In this document: positions 33,956 through 46,412 of the stretch, piece by piece
Position numbering within the stretch: position 1 is the stretch's first letter
Layout of the letters: each line of letters opens with the position of its first letter
DNA from: Torreya grandis
Lineage: Eukaryota > Streptophyta > Pinopsida > Cupressales > Taxaceae
Direction: 5' to 3'
NCBI GenBank assembly: GCA_037957365.1
Contig: JARHVA010001472.1
Coordinates: 2,284,001-2,348,000 of the forward strand
DNA: 64,000 nt
Program-made: the position numbers and the translations under genes
The notes under the pieces: model-generated
Told to the model about the DNA's origin: nothing
The model's input: only the letters and a program-made list of their open reading frames with translations
The model's database searches: none

Positions 33956-35666
33956 TGATCCAAAAGAAAACACTAACAAATTCACACTCTTATCTCTTGT
34001 TTCAATTTGTTCTTCCTTTGAGGTAGCTTAAAGCAAAGAGTTTAATATGGGATTCTAATTTTAAATGTTTATTTTAATCCTTATGATATTACACATGCTC
34101 AATCTAGTCCATTTTTATTGCTTAACCCACTCACAAATTCTATCTATACATATTTCACCATCTATACAACTTCTTCCCTTTTCGTAGATAGTCCTAATAG
34201 CCTTTTTTTAGGCAATTTTATCTTATACAGTTAGGTACAAATTATTTTTGTGAAACTATTAAATTTTATTATCACCCTATATCTTTTTTTATGCCTCCAA
34301 AAAATCTATTTTCCAAAATTTACTTAGACACCACCCTTTCAACTCCTTTTAGGTCACTGTTTAGGCCGAATTAAGCCCCCACTAGCCCTATCCACACACA
34401 ATGCTCTATAATTGTAGGACTCCATACCAAACCAATCCAAAAAAATATATAATATTTTATTATATATTACACACTATCTAATTACAAAGTTTTATCTAAT
34501 TCCACTAGTTAAAACATCTAAAAATGGAGTTTGATTCTTGAAACCCTAATTCAAGGTTGATTGTGACTCTAAGAACGTGAGATCAAAAAAATTGAAACCA
34601 TGACTATTAAAACAACTTTAATGATTTATAAGGGTATATTACACTCCCCTTAAACTTTTACAAGTGTTTTATCTCCATCCTAATGCCTTTGTTCAACAAA
34701 TAACTTGTGTTCTTGTGCTAACTGTGTGTGTAGTCACAATTTGGTTTAGGGTTTAAGCAAAGTGTACAATGAAGTAACTTGTAAAATGAATATTAACTAT
34801 CTAAAAACACTTTAATATCATTGAAAAATTAATTAAAAATCATCATAATAATTTCCACAACCTTCTACATTATCTTCCACATTGTAGGTGCATATTCTGG
34901 CTTTGTCTTCAAATAGGAAATAAGGTATGCAAATTACAATTTCATGGACTTTGAATTACACTAAAAAAATGTGTGATAAATTTAATAAACATATGCCAAA
35001 CACACCAAAGACAAAAATTATCCTTATAGTCATATATTTATTGAATCTTTCTTCCTGAGCACTCAAACACAGTCACTCTTCCATACACATATGTAGGAAA
35101 CAAAGTTTGCAGTCACTCTTTTACAAACTTGAGGGACTCCATTATTGATTTATTGGGACTTGAACCCTCTCAAAAATTAATTCATCCTATTAACTAAAAA
35201 AAATTAAAAATGTTATGAGTTTTGTATCAATTATAACTACTCTAACCACTTTTTGCCTTTCCAACGATCACTAGCAAGTAGTTTTATACATTGGCACAAA
35301 TATCAAGATTGATTTTCTATACATGTGTGTATTAAGACCCATGTATAGACACATGTTATCTTAAATGAGTCTCACCAACCATTTGGACCTTTTAATACTC
35401 CTTCAAATCATCCTATAAAACCTAAACAAGATAGAATTATTCAAAAATTCAAATTATGAAAATTGGTGAGAAAATGCCAATTTTGAATTCTAACCTACCT
35501 AAGCACCTATATACACTTAAAGAACATTCCAACATGTGTAAAAATACCCCTAACACCCCTTTAAACACCCTAAACATTGTAATTTATCATAAAACATATG
35601 ATAGAATCAAAATTTGCTCATATGAACACCAAAATGAGTCATCCTTAGAAGGATGCTCCTGCATCA
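33956..35666 (-). repeat. 3' LTR of element D
   Basis: A 1711-base LTR matching 44707-46407 along its length, for instance CTCTTATCTCTTGTTTCAAT near the left end and CATCCTTAGAAGGAT near the right end. Confidence 0.9.
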
Positions 35667-36580
35667 TACTATTAAGGTACAAAAGAAACTTTTCATGAAA
35701 GTTTAGTTAGTTTGTATTGAACTCCTCCTTATTTTTTCTCTCTCTTGTTCACTTCAAGTATGTTATGTCACATGCTTCTAGATCCCAAGGCCTATGAGTG
35801 ACATATATACCTCCTTGTGCTTTGATTAAGATTGCATTAGATCTTCCTTTGAGGATGCCTCTCTGAATATTAATCTCCAACCTAATCATCTTCAACATAT
35901 TTTTTTTATCCTACAAAAAACCTACACATGGAACACATAAGTTAATTATAATCAACTCCTTATTGTCTTCTATGAAGTCACTCTCTTTCACTTGCATGGT
36001 TATCTTTGCTATGCTTGGATCTACTACTTTTTAGATTATGCATTTTTATGTCATTTTCTTATCTATAGTACCATAAAAATATTTAATTACGTCCTTACTC
36101 TTTGTCTTCTATAAATTCTTTGTCTAATCAATCACTTCAATACCCACAGAAAATTCTCTCAACATACTAAATTTCTCAACAAAGTCTTCTAGATACTCCA
36201 TGATTTTGATTAAAGATAATTTATGGGATAAGTCTAAAAACATCCCTTTCAAGTGTTCATTTGAAAACAACTCATCCTACTAGTCTGACTGTAACAACTC
36301 CTTACTCCTTGAATTTAAGACCTCAGAATTCTTGTTAACTATTACATTTTCTTTTCCTATTGCTTTGGTAACTTGTACTATACTATCTTCACTTTGACAC
36401 TTGCTCTCAACTAACATACTCTTATCCTCATTGCTGTAAATAACTCCTTTTGGTAAGTATTCCTTCTCACCAAACATCATCACACTACTTGGTGTATCCT
36501 TCCATGTTTGATTGTCCTTCAATGGGGTTAGTGTGTGATTGCTACCATCCTTTTCAATGGTGTGAGTATTGGCTCTACCA
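35667..36580 (-). pseudogene. Unidentified coding-like tail of element D after the protease
   Basis: On the reverse strand a mostly open frame runs from the protease through 36280-36522 (KEYLPKGVIYSNEDKSMLVE) to ITHRPWDLEACDITYLK-like sequence near 35770-35800, with scattered stops. None of it matches RT, RNase H or integrase motifs. A purine-rich stretch lies at 35721-35755 on the minus strand, about 55 bases before the LTR. It may be the polypurine tract or chance. This could be the remnant of a deletion-joined pol or a lineage-specific ORF. Confidence 0.4.
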
Positions 36581-36880
36581 TCATCTATAGCTCTCCTATC
36601 ATACTGTTATGGTCTACCAATGATGATATGACACACATCAATGGGAATCACATCACATAAAATTATGTCCTTATACCCACCAATATAAAAATCTACATAG
36701 CATTATTCATTCACTAAAACTTGATGACTATTTTGAATCCAAGAGACTTTATATGGACTTGGATGTTCTTTACTTTCTAATCCTAGTTTAGCTACCATCA
36801 AGGAAGACATAAGATTATACATGCTACCATTATCAACTATGACCTTACAACATTTACCTTTGATCTTTCACATGGTATTG
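36581..36880 (-). pseudogene. Protease domain of element D
   Basis: The reverse strand reads KCCKVIVDNGSMYNLMSSLM (active site DNG in place of DSG/DTG, near 36827-36835), HPSPYKVSWIQ and DVIPIDVCHIIIGRP. This is the Ty3/gypsy protease with its conserved CHILLGRPWQYDR-like end. The Trp after GRP is a stop. Confidence 0.8.
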
Positions 36881-37039
36881 AAAAACATCTTTCTCTATGG
36901 TGGTTCTCTCTCCTCATGGATTGTATTCAAAATTAGTGTCCTCATCATCAAACTCTCTCATGTTTTGGGTTCTTCCACATAGTTTGGAAAAGAATATACA
37001 CTCTCTTCTTCTTATTGAACCACTTGATTTCTACTCTCA

Positions 37040-37464
37040 CTCCAAGAACTACCATTTTGAATGTCTTCTGAATACTCATATGATCTATGCCCTACAAATT
37101 TGTTTCACTTGAAGAACTTTCTAGAAAACCAATTGTTATCTCTTCCTCTACCATATGATATTCCACCTATGTAACCATAATCACCTCTACTAGATGGATT
37201 TGAACTCTTAGAATTGTTACAAACTTCTTTGTTTTGAATTTTCTAATAATTTATATCACCTGGCTATCCCCTTCCTTCTTGCTAACCTCTACCTATGTAG
37301 CTTCTACCACCTCTACCTCTATTTTTTTGACTTTGCCTTCGATCAAATTTATCCTCTAGCTTCAATGCAGAGTGATAGGCTCCTCTACTTTTCTTGGTGA
37401 TAAAATATTGATCTCATCTTGAATGACAAACTTTAGGCCATTTATGTATCTAGAAAATTTCTCT
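37040..37464 (-). pseudogene. gag: C-terminal gag of element D (after element E), with zinc-knuckle remnant
   Basis: Immediately left of element E the reverse strand reads EKFSRYINGLKFVIQDEI, the gag segment that should follow the N-terminal part at 44034-44460. An Arg/Gly-rich linker and NKFVGHRSYEY near 37090-37110 follow, a degraded CCHC knuckle (the first Cys codon is a stop, the last Cys is Tyr). Confidence 0.75.
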
Positions 37465-37469
37465 ACATC
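37465..37469. repeat. Target-site duplication ACATC, left copy (element E)
   Basis: ACATC lies directly before TATCATGTCCC and recurs at 44034-44038 after ACATGACA. Confidence 0.85.
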
Positions 37470-38710
37470 TATCATGTCCCTCCCAAAATTACATGAAAAT
37501 AATATTCAATCTAAAAATGTATTTTATTTCAACTTTCAAACCACCCAAATTTTCCTACATGATTGATCCTGAAAATGATAATTTTAATATAATATAAATG
37601 GGAAACTTAATTATACTCAAAATATTGATAAATAACATCCAATATTATTAATTTTATTGCCTCATATTTTTATACATCATAAATTTTCCATATTTAATCA
37701 CAAACACAAATCTATATACCAAACTAGCATTTTTAATTTACCCGATTTCATCGAAAGTCAAAGAAATGTCAAATTATGAAATCCAACTTATATTACTGAT
37801 ATATCTAATGAAATTATAGAAAATAAGGGATTATTTATATTAATAATAACATTAATAAACAACTAAAACAATGATGGACTCACCACTCTATAGTCTATGC
37901 AAACTACACACTTTAAACATGCAAACATACACACCAACTGAATATGAGAAATTAAAATTTTTGAATCTCTAACACAACCTCTAAATGAGATCACCATCCT
38001 AAAATCAAAGGTTTTTCATCCTCTGATATCCATTAACCAATGGGTTTTCATCCACTAATCACCAAGAACCTAAGGGATTTCATCCTTGAATCATGTTGTT
38101 GAAGCACAAGTGCAACAATCTGTAGAAATTAGTTGTAATGGCAAAAGATCCTTCCAAAATGAAATCATAGAATATTAATACACAAGAGGACTCAAGATAG
38201 GCACCAAAATAATTGTTTTGGGGAAGATGACATTAGTTATAAAAGCAACCCATTTTCATATTTTATCAACTTTCTAAAATCTCCTTAGATCCTACTTTTT
38301 CCTTCTTTGTCTCTACTTCCAACTTTCCCAAACCTTACCCACTTATGAAATAAAAAGTTTCCATGGAAATACCATACATATCCTCTCCTAGAATTTAACT
38401 TCATATTTATAAATTTTCCTTAGCCACTCCTCATTAAATCCGCCAAGAAAGCCACACTCCATTTAGAAAGTTTCCTTAGAAATTTAACATTAACTCCACT
38501 TATAAAACCATGCCCCATTTTGGATGATGACTTAGTATTAAGAATATTCCACTAATTACTTGGCCTCCTTCATAAAAATTTGGGGTTAATGAATAACATG
38601 GGCCTAAATAATTAAATTTGACTTTCCTTTTTCCCATTTCTAATCTCGAAGCAATATTGGAATGGACATAATTCCCACAATATCAAATTAATTAAAAAGG
38701 CTACATGACA
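37470..38710 (-). repeat. 3' LTR of element E
   Basis: A 1241-base copy of 42791-44033. Matching runs include ATATTCAATCTAAAAATG and TTTGGGGTTAATGAATAACA. Confidence 0.9.
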
Positions 38711-38712
38711 AA

Positions 38713-38728
38713 TCCGCCCTTCCCAAAA
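38713..38728 (-). promoter_or_regulatory. Polypurine tract of element E
   Basis: The reverse complement reads TTTTGGGAAGGGCGGA immediately before the 3' LTR, a good plus-strand primer tract. It supports minus orientation together with the primer-binding site. Confidence 0.7.
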
Positions 38729-38847
38729 TTGCTTGTCCTCAAGAAATTTCAACCCAATATGCTCAATATTCATTATACCACTATGATGAATATAAATTTA
38801 GGCCCATATAATATGAAACATGTACCTGTCAATTGAGCCAACTTCTA

Positions 38848-39159
38848 TCAAAGAGCATTACAAGATAAATGTGACCTAACATTCCAAACACCCTTATGCC
38901 ACTCATGTAACTTGATTACCCTTTTGAAAAATCTCTTATCCCAATGATAATAAATTTCAAGTAAATATGCATGACCCATAAAATCATAAATGAAAACCTT
39001 TAGAATATCCATGATGTGAGGCATGATTTTACATTCTTGACTTGGGTTGAGCAATGAAAATGAGATGGGACCAACTCGTCCAATCTTAATATTACCATGA
39101 TCCCAAATAAATCTCAATATATTTCCACCATGTATCCATTGCACCACTCTGATATTCAT
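38848..39159 (-). pseudogene. Probable C-terminal end of integrase of element E
   Basis: The reverse-strand frame contains IKIGRVGPISFSLLNPSQ followed by PHIMDILKVFIYD. This resembles the RVGPVxYxL...HPVFHVSxLKxY signature at the integrase C-terminus of Ty3/gypsy elements. The order (after RT, close to the polypurine tract) fits. The match is short and the frame downstream is not recognised. Confidence 0.45.
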
Positions 39160-39960
39160 CTAAAATTCCACAACTGGGTTAGCATTCATAACATATTCCA
39201 TAATAATGATTTTGAACTTATCACAATATTTTTCTTGCCTATGTCTAGATATATTTCCTAGATCCCATATTGTGATGTGTAGACAGCTTGGGAAAAAACA
39301 TCTATGTGTTTGCTTGAATCAAAAAATCTCCCAAGATGACCACATGCATGTGTAATACCATATGTTAATACATTTGTTAAATTACCATATGGACATTTGA
39401 CTACAAATGGTAGACCATTAGTATGCAAACACAACAAGTTAACATTACCTTCTTCCCTCTTAAGGCTATCAAACAATCCTTTCCTTAATGGGATATTCTC
39501 TCCACAAAACATTTCTCATTACATAGGGAGAATATCATGCCATGTTTGGATGGTAGGCTAGAAACTGAATCAAAACCAATGTAATAATATAAATTCGTTG
39601 ATGCCCTATCTAACAAACCATGGACCTGGTATAGAATATATTCATTTGCCCATTTATTACCAATCACCATGTCATATGCCTTTACCACTGCACTCATAGT
39701 TTGGATATCAGATCTGAAACCAATTAAAATGAAATGCCTTTGTTTACCTAGATTCTTAGTTGTCCCATTGTTGCTTGCCTTGGGAGCACTATCTGATGGA
39801 AGGTGACATGCCTGGGTTCCCTACATTTGATCCATGTGTTTCAACCATTGAATCTTATTATCCTTCACAATAGTTTAATTAAGCTCATCTAAGTTCAATT
39901 TAGATTCCTTTCTTATCCATTTATATGACATAATGCAATTATAAACAACAATGATGTTGA
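39160..39960 (-). other. Interior of element E, unassigned coding-like frames
   Basis: Reverse-strand frames at 39258-39512 and 39485-39697 lie between RT and the integrase end, where RNase H and integrase would be expected. I cannot identify motifs in them with confidence. Confidence 0.35.
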
Positions 39961-39979
39961 ACTTTGAAACTCTACCTTA

Positions 39980-40310
39980 TATAAATTTAAAAATATCATC
40001 TAGATTCTGCACAATTATACACTGACAATTTTGGGCCAAATGATTTAACTGCTCTCTTTTACACTCCTTAGAATGATGGAAAAAATGGAATATATTTGTG
40101 TTATCATTCACATATCTTCAGATGAGATTGTAAGAGTGCTTACCAAACACATTATTCATATAATATTGGGTTGTAGCTAGTGCATTACTAAATCTCAATG
40201 GCATAATCAAAAACTCAAAGTGTCCCCAATGATCCCAAAAAGTAGTATTTTGAACATCTTCTCCTCTCATCTAGGTTTGATGATACCAAGACCTCAAATA
40301 TATCATTTAA
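39980..40310 (-). pseudogene. Reverse transcriptase fragment of element E
   Basis: The reverse strand reads LRSWYHQT, MRGEDVQNTTFWDHWGHFEF, LIMPLRFSNALATTQYYMNN and RYVNDNTNIFHF. These match the RT blocks DLRSGYHQI, HFEFLVMPFGLTNAPATF and YLDDI, with the active site changed to VNDN and stops inside. It is clearly recognisable although short and heavily decayed. Confidence 0.75.
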
Positions 40311-42776
40311 CAATATACATCATCATGTATCTCACCAATCAACTCCTCTTTGTACATGTTAGGATGGTGGTATGCAGTAGTAATGATAGACTTAGAGCTT
40401 GATTCCCATCTTCTGATGTGTTTGAGTCTTTTACCTGGAGGTAACCATGAGGATGAATTGGTAGGCATGACCAAACAACTTGATACCCGTGAAACTCAAT
40501 TTTTTTGAAAAATTCTTTCCATCCCCCTTATTGTCACCACTTGTAGAGCTTCATTTGTTCTTCCTTTCAAAACTAACTTCTTCCCACTAAATTTGAATTT
40601 GAGTCCCATAAATGACCTTGAATATTAGAGCCACTGCACAACCAAAACCACAACATTATAACTTAAACCAAAAACATAAAAATCACTACAAACCTTATGG
40701 TCTCCAAGGGCTATGTCAATATTTTAATTCTTTCTCTTGTAGGGTATATCATATCCCTCAACTACCTAACAGCTTTCAAAATATTTTTCTTCAAGTATCC
40801 TTCTTCCTTCACCAATAAAATTGTGGGGAGGTCCACTCTTAATAAACATGATCATTCTTTATCTAACATGCTTTCCATGAACTCTATAAGGATGGTATTC
40901 ATGTGCTCTAAAAGACAAAATGATTTGCATGATCTTCATTAAGTAGTTTGCTACCCAAACAACTTTTCCATTGAGAGAATATATTTATATTATTGTAACC
41001 ATTTGCAGTGACCCATGAGAAACCCATCTAAGCACTACATCTATTCCTCTAGATTCAATCTTGAGCTTCATGGAATTATGTGAAAAATAATCATTGATAT
41101 GTAATCATTGTGTACCAAAAACCATGTTAGTTTCTCCTAATCCCACAACAAATGAATCATCACTTACCTCATGATCACCCATGGCTATGTTGAGTTGTTG
41201 ATTTATTTTGGTGCATGGAATGGTGAGTCTCTCTACAACAATGACCTTGGGGCCTTCAAACTCATTTGCCTCAAGTATTCTCCCTTTTTACATTTTTAAC
41301 TTTGTGTAATGTGGTGAGTGTCCTTTCAACCATAGGATCCATTTAAAACTTTAGAAGTAAGTGTCTCAAATAAGAACTTGGATCCCATACTTTTAAAGAT
41401 ATTTGAATGTTTTCATCTTTTTAACAAAAATTTTGATGGTGCCAAAAAAAATTCACTAATAAAGTGTTAAGCATCAAATCTCTCCTAATATTATCACTTG
41501 TATTCCATAAGATAGCATCATAAAAATAATCAACTTGCTTACCATTAGTTGATGATCAACAAATTTTGGCAAGTTAAAAATCCACATTAGTATCCTACGA
41601 AGTGCTTCCCTCATGTGCATGTATCCCCATATGGTCATTCGGATACTCCTCATAAAATATCTGATTCAAGACCTTCCTTTCATCTGCATTAGAATGATCT
41701 AAATGCATGTCTTCTTTTGTTGACCCTCCTTATGCCATAAAACCATCAACATAATGACCCAAAATATTGTTCTCATCTTCTAATGTATCCCGATTCTGCA
41801 AATAATCCTTATGTAGCATGGATTAAACATTTTAAAGATTGATGGGTGAGTTCTAAACAAGAGTCACTTTCTCAATCATGTATTCAATAAGTGGAATTTC
41901 ATCCTTAACTTCATTAAGAGAATTAATTTATTGATCAATACCCTCAGAAGTCCTTATATTATCAAATTTCATACCTTTTTTTATTGAGTGCTCTTCACCT
42001 TCAACTTGCATGGTGGATTCTTTATGTTCTTGCTCACTAGTCAGTTGTCTTTCTTGTAGGTTTGGTTTTGTGTTTTCTTCTTTCTTCAGAAATGCATTCT
42101 TAGGTCTTTGTTCTTAGATCTCCATATGTGCACTTATATGCACCACCTCCTTGTCTACTCCTATCATGGAAACTTGTAATTCTTCTTGGATGATCTCCTC
42201 CCTCATAGTAAAATCATACCTACATGGTTGATCATGTTTATTGCCTCTACCTCCCCTAGAATTCTTTTTCCTTTCCAAGTCACATAATTCCTTGAAGAGA
42301 GGTCTTGTTGCACTTCATAATTGAGCTCTCCATACCCTACATGTAGGGATGCATAATCATTACCTAGATGCCTCTACATAAATTATTTTTCATTAGGTGG
42401 TTCTTACTCTTTCTATAATAATTTATCCTTGAAAATTTTTTAATGTGAGGTGATTTAAACCCACTCATTTATTGATGATCTTCCTTCTCCCTCATTTGTT
42501 TTACTCAAGTTAATACCCTGAATAGCTCAGATTAGTTCTAACATGGATTTATTTAATGTTATTTGGATTATTTTCTCTATATTCTTTTGAAAGTAATTAA
42601 TATTCTCATGTAGATAACTAATTTCATCAGAAGGAATTCCCTTCTCTCTGCTACCCATGCTTTCTTCTTCAATCTTTGGTAGTTGAACCTTTCTTTTTTC
42701 TCTTCCACTAATAACACTCACATTCATTTGATATTACATCAAGATGTGAACTCTCCCAATAGATTAGAAATATTTA
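40311..42776 (-). pseudogene. 5' interior of element E: gag region, heavily decayed
   Basis: The only useful frame is 42527-42727 on the reverse strand, near the primer site, starting MNVSVISGREKRKVQ and ending in a helical, Asn/Glu-rich stretch. Gag N-terminus would fit by position. From 40311 to 42500 I see no further motif. Several plus-strand frames here (40220-40942) are chance. Confidence 0.4.
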
Positions 42777-42789
42777 GGCTCTGATACCA
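42777..42789 (-). promoter_or_regulatory. Primer-binding site of element E (initiator-tRNA-Met type)
   Basis: The reverse complement reads TGGTATCAGAGCC, a perfect match to the site complementary to the 3' end of plant initiator tRNA-Met, one base from the 5' LTR. Confidence 0.85.
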
Positions 42790-42790
42790 C

Positions 42791-44033
42791 TATCATATCC
42801 CTCCTAAAATTTCATACAAATAATATTCAATCTAAAAATGTATTTTATTTCAACTTTCAAACCACCCAAATTTTCCTACACCGAATGATCCCAAAAATGG
42901 AAATTTTAACACAATGCAAATGAGAAACTTATTTAGACTCAAAATATTGATAAATAACATCCAATATCATTAATGGTATGGCCTCGTGTTTTTAGACATA
43001 ATAAATTTTCCATATTTAATCACAAACACAAATATGTATACCAAACTAGCATTTTTAATTAATTACCCAATTTCATCAAAAGTCAAAGAAATGTCAAATT
43101 ATGAAATCTAACTTATATTAATAATATATATAATGAAATTAAATAAAATAGGGGATATTTTATATTAATAAAATCAGCAATAACCAATTTAAACAATGTT
43201 TGACTCACCACTCTGGAATCTATGCAAACTACACACTCCAAACATGCAAACATACACCCCAACTGAATATAGGAAATTGCAAATCTGTGAAACTCTAATG
43301 CAACCTCTAAATGAGATCACCCTCATAAAATAAAAGGGGTTTTATCCTTTTATCTCTAATAACCAATGGGTTTCTATCCACTGATCACCAAGAACCCAAG
43401 GGGTTTCATCCTTGAATCCTGTTGTTGAAGCACAAGTGCAACAATCTATAGAAATTGGTTGTAATGGCAAAAGATCCTTCTAAAATGAAAGTATATCATA
43501 TTAATACACAAGAGGGATAAATATAGGTTCCAAAATCCTTGTTTTGGGGAAGATGACATTAGTTATAAAAGCAACCCATTTCCATATTTTAGTAACTTTC
43601 TAAAATCTCCTTAGATCTTGCTTTTTTCTTCTTTGTCTCTACTTCCAACTTTCCCAAACCTTACCCACTTATGAAATAAAAAGTTTCCATGGAACTCCAT
43701 CCACATCCTATTCTATAATTTAACTTCATATTTATAAATTTTCCTTAGCCACTTCTATTTAAATCCACTAAGAAATCCACATTCCATTTGGAAAGTTTCC
43801 TTAGAAACTTAACATTAACTCCACTTATAAAACCACGCCCCACTTTGGATGATGACTTAGCATTAAGAATATTCCACTAATTACTTGGCCTCCTTCATAA
43901 AAATTTGGGGTTAATGAATAACATGTGCCTAAATAATTAAATTTGAATTTCATTTTCCCATTTCTAAGCTCAAAGCAATATTGGAATGGACATAATTCCC
44001 AAACATCAAATTAATTAAAAAGGGTACATGACA
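42791..44033 (-). repeat. 5' LTR of element E
   Basis: A 1243-base copy of 37470-38710 that starts TATCATATCCC and ends ACATGACA. Confidence 0.9.
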
Positions 44034-44038
44034 ACATC
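44034..44038. repeat. Target-site duplication ACATC, right copy (element E)
   Basis: Exact repeat of 37465-37469. Confidence 0.85.
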
Positions 44039-44460
44039 CTCTTCTATGTGTCTTACTCAGATAGTTAGCTTATATAATTCCTCTACGTAATATTTCACCA
44101 TCATTTATTTTTTCCTCAAATTTTGTAACCTCATAAACAAGTGGGTCTAATAGTCTTTAGGCATGAATTTGCCTTTCATCTTGGCCACCATTCTATCCCA
44201 TGACCTTATCTTCTCCTTTCCCCTTATTATTATTTCTTCCTGTATGTCATCCCCCCATAAGGATGCATGAACCTTCAACCTTATCACTATAAAATTCAAC
44301 ATCTTTTTCTCATTCACCCCTTCATAATTGAAGTACTTATCCATGGCTATGATCTAATCAACAAGCTCTTCAACATTGAGACAACCCTCATACATTGGCA
44401 CCTCCATCTTGAGTTTTGATGTCACTCCAAGGAATACTCTTGTGAACCTCTATTACACTC
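44039..44460 (-). pseudogene. gag: gag of element D, N-terminal part (before element E)
   Basis: The reverse strand at 44147-44344 reads DKYFNYEGVNEKKMLNF, RLKVHASLWGDDIQEE and RSWDRMVAKMKGKFMPKDY. This is the typical Ty3/gypsy gag core (FDYEGV, LKGHASLWW, WxxMKxKMKxKFLPKDY). It continues towards the element E junction and resumes in frame at 37464. Confidence 0.85.
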
Positions 44461-44690
44461 TACCTTCATCTCCTTATTTTGATAATTCTTCTTGAGGATC
44501 CTCATCCTTTCCTTCACTCACATCACCTGTATTCATCTCTCTTCTCTAAGCCAACTTCATGGCTCACAACCTTACCTGAAAGTTTCTTACCTCAACTACC
44601 AATGCATCCATTACCTGCAACCTTATTTGGGTTTTTGTTGTTCCTCTTCTTTTGGATGACATTTTCCTTACTATCCTCCCAAGATATCTT

Positions 44691-44704
44691 AATCTTTGAT
44701 ACCA
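44691..44704 (-). promoter_or_regulatory. Primer-binding site of element D
   Basis: The reverse complement reads TGGTATCAAAGATT, a decayed initiator-tRNA-Met site, two bases from the 5' LTR. Confidence 0.7.
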
Positions 44705-44706
44705 AA

Positions 44707-46407
44707 TGATGCAGAAGAAAACACTTACAAACTCACACTCTTATCTCTTGTTTCAATTTGTTCTACTTTTGAGGAAGTTTAAAGCAAATCGTTCAATATG
44801 GGATTTTGAGCTTAAATTTTTATTGTGACATTTATTTACACATTCTAAATATATTCCTTTTTTATTACTTAACCCACTCACAAATCCTCTCTATATATCT
44901 TTTACCACCTATACAACTTCCCTTTTGGCAGACAGTCCTAATAGCTTTTATAAGCAATTTTCTCTTGTACGATCACGTACATATTAGTTTTATAAAAATA
45001 ATAACATTTATTATCACCCTATATCTTATTTTATGTCTCAATAATATATCTTGGTCAAACTCTACTCAGACACCACCCTTTCAACTCCTCTTAGGTCTCT
45101 ATTTAGACCTAATTAGGCCCCCGTTACCCCTGTCCACACAGTGATCTATAATTATACATATCCATATATAAACAATCCAAAACCTAAAAAATATGTTAAT
45201 ATACATTACACACTATCTAATTACAAATTTTTATTTAATTATACTGGTTAAAACATTTGAAAATGGAGTTTGATTCTTGAAACCCTAGTTCAGGGTTGAT
45301 TGTGACTATAAGAACTCGAGATCAACAAATTTGAAACCATGACCATTAAAAAAATTTAAAATTTGATAAGGTTCTTTTACACTCCATTAAAAAATTTCAA
45401 ATCATTGTATCTCCATCTTAATTCCTCTATTCATCAAATCACTTATGTGTTAGTGCTAACTATGTGTGTAGTCATAATTTGGTTCAGGGTTTAAGCACAA
45501 TGTATAATGAAATACTTTGTAAAATGAATAGTAACTATATAAAACACTTTAATATCACTAAAAAATAACTTAAAAATCATTATAATTGTTTCCACAACCT
45601 TCCACATTATCTTCCACACTGTAGGTGCATATTCTAACTTTGTGTTCAAATAGGAAACTAGGTATGCAAATTACAATTTTACAAAGACTTTACATTCCAC
45701 TAAAAAAATGTGTGAGAAATTTCATAAAACATATATCAAACTCAAAAAATACAAAAATGATCCTTATATTTTTATCTTTATTGGATATTTTTTCCTAAGG
45801 ATTCAAACACAGTCACACTCCCATACACATATGCAAGAAACAGAGTTTGTAGTCACTCTTTTACAAACTTGAGGGACTCCATTCTTCATTTCTTATGCCT
45901 TAAACCCTATCATACATTAATTAATCCTAGTAACTTAAAAAAATACAAAAACTTTATGATATTTGTATCAACTATAACTACTCTAACCACCTTTTTCCTT
46001 TTCAACGATCACTAGCAAGTAGTTTTATACATTGGCATAAATATCAAGATTGATTTTTCATATATGTGTGAATTAAAAACCATGTCTAGACACATGGTGT
46101 CTTAAATGAGTCTCACCAACCATTTTTAACTTTTAATACTCCTTAAAATCCTCCTATGACACATAAACTAGATAAAATTATTTAAAAATTCAAATTATGA
46201 AAATTGGTAGGAAAATGCCAATTTTGAATTCTAACATACCTAAGCACCTATAAACACTTGGATAACATTAAAAATCATGTAATAATACTCATAAAACCCC
46301 TTTAAACACCTTAAACATGATAATTGATCACAAAACATCTAACCAAATCAAAATTTGCTCATATAAACACTAAAATGAATCATCCTTAGAAGGATACTCC
46401 TGCATCA
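44707..46407 (-). repeat. 5' LTR of element D
   Basis: A 1701-base copy of 33956-35666 with intact inverted ends TGATGCAG and CTGCATCA. Confidence 0.9.
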
Positions 46408-46412
46408 CATAT
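46408..46412. repeat. Target-site duplication CATAT, right copy (element D)
   Basis: Exact repeat of 33951-33955. Confidence 0.85.

Larger units (their letters stand above)
37470..44033 (-). mobile_element. Element E: minus-strand Ty3/gypsy element nested in element D
   Basis: The LTRs are 37470-38710 and 42791-44033. The LTR end ACATGACA is an 8-base inverted match to the start, allowing TG to TA in both copies (TATCATGT). The flanks are ACATC. The primer site is a perfect 13-base TGGTATCAGAGCC on the minus strand, and a purine tract adjoins the 3' LTR. The 4.1 kb interior is short for a complete Ty3/gypsy element; it retains a decayed RT block and weak gag and integrase-end remnants. The gag of element D reads on in frame from one side of E to the other through the duplicated site. 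Confidence 0.88.
33956..46407 (-). mobile_element. Element D: minus-strand Ty3/gypsy element inserted in the gag of element C
   Basis: The LTRs are 33956-35666 and 44707-46407. The ends are perfect 8-base inverted repeats (TGATGCAG and CTGCATCA in the right copy), flanked by CATAT. Reading right to left, it has a primer site of the TGGTATCA class, gag and protease. It then has a stretch of unknown coding character and reaches the 3' LTR with no RT, RNase H or integrase, so much of pol is missing. Its gag is itself interrupted by element E (37470-44033). Confidence 0.88.

Noticed and set aside
39258..39697. A captured novel gene in element E (frames at 39258-39697)
   Set aside because: They lie between RT and the integrase end, so they are more simply explained as decayed RNase H and integrase. 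The motifs are too eroded to confirm.
40220..40942. Plus-strand ORFs in element E (40220-40402, 40612-40942)
   Set aside because: They lie in the interior of a minus-strand element, the first partly antisense to the RT fragment, and are of AT-driven composition with no motif.
44479..45144. Hydrophobic plus-strand ORFs (44479-44709 and 44806-45144)
   Set aside because: They lie antisense to the gag leader and LTR of element D and are made of T-rich sequence. No signal peptide or family motif is present, and they are not shared with the second LTR copy.
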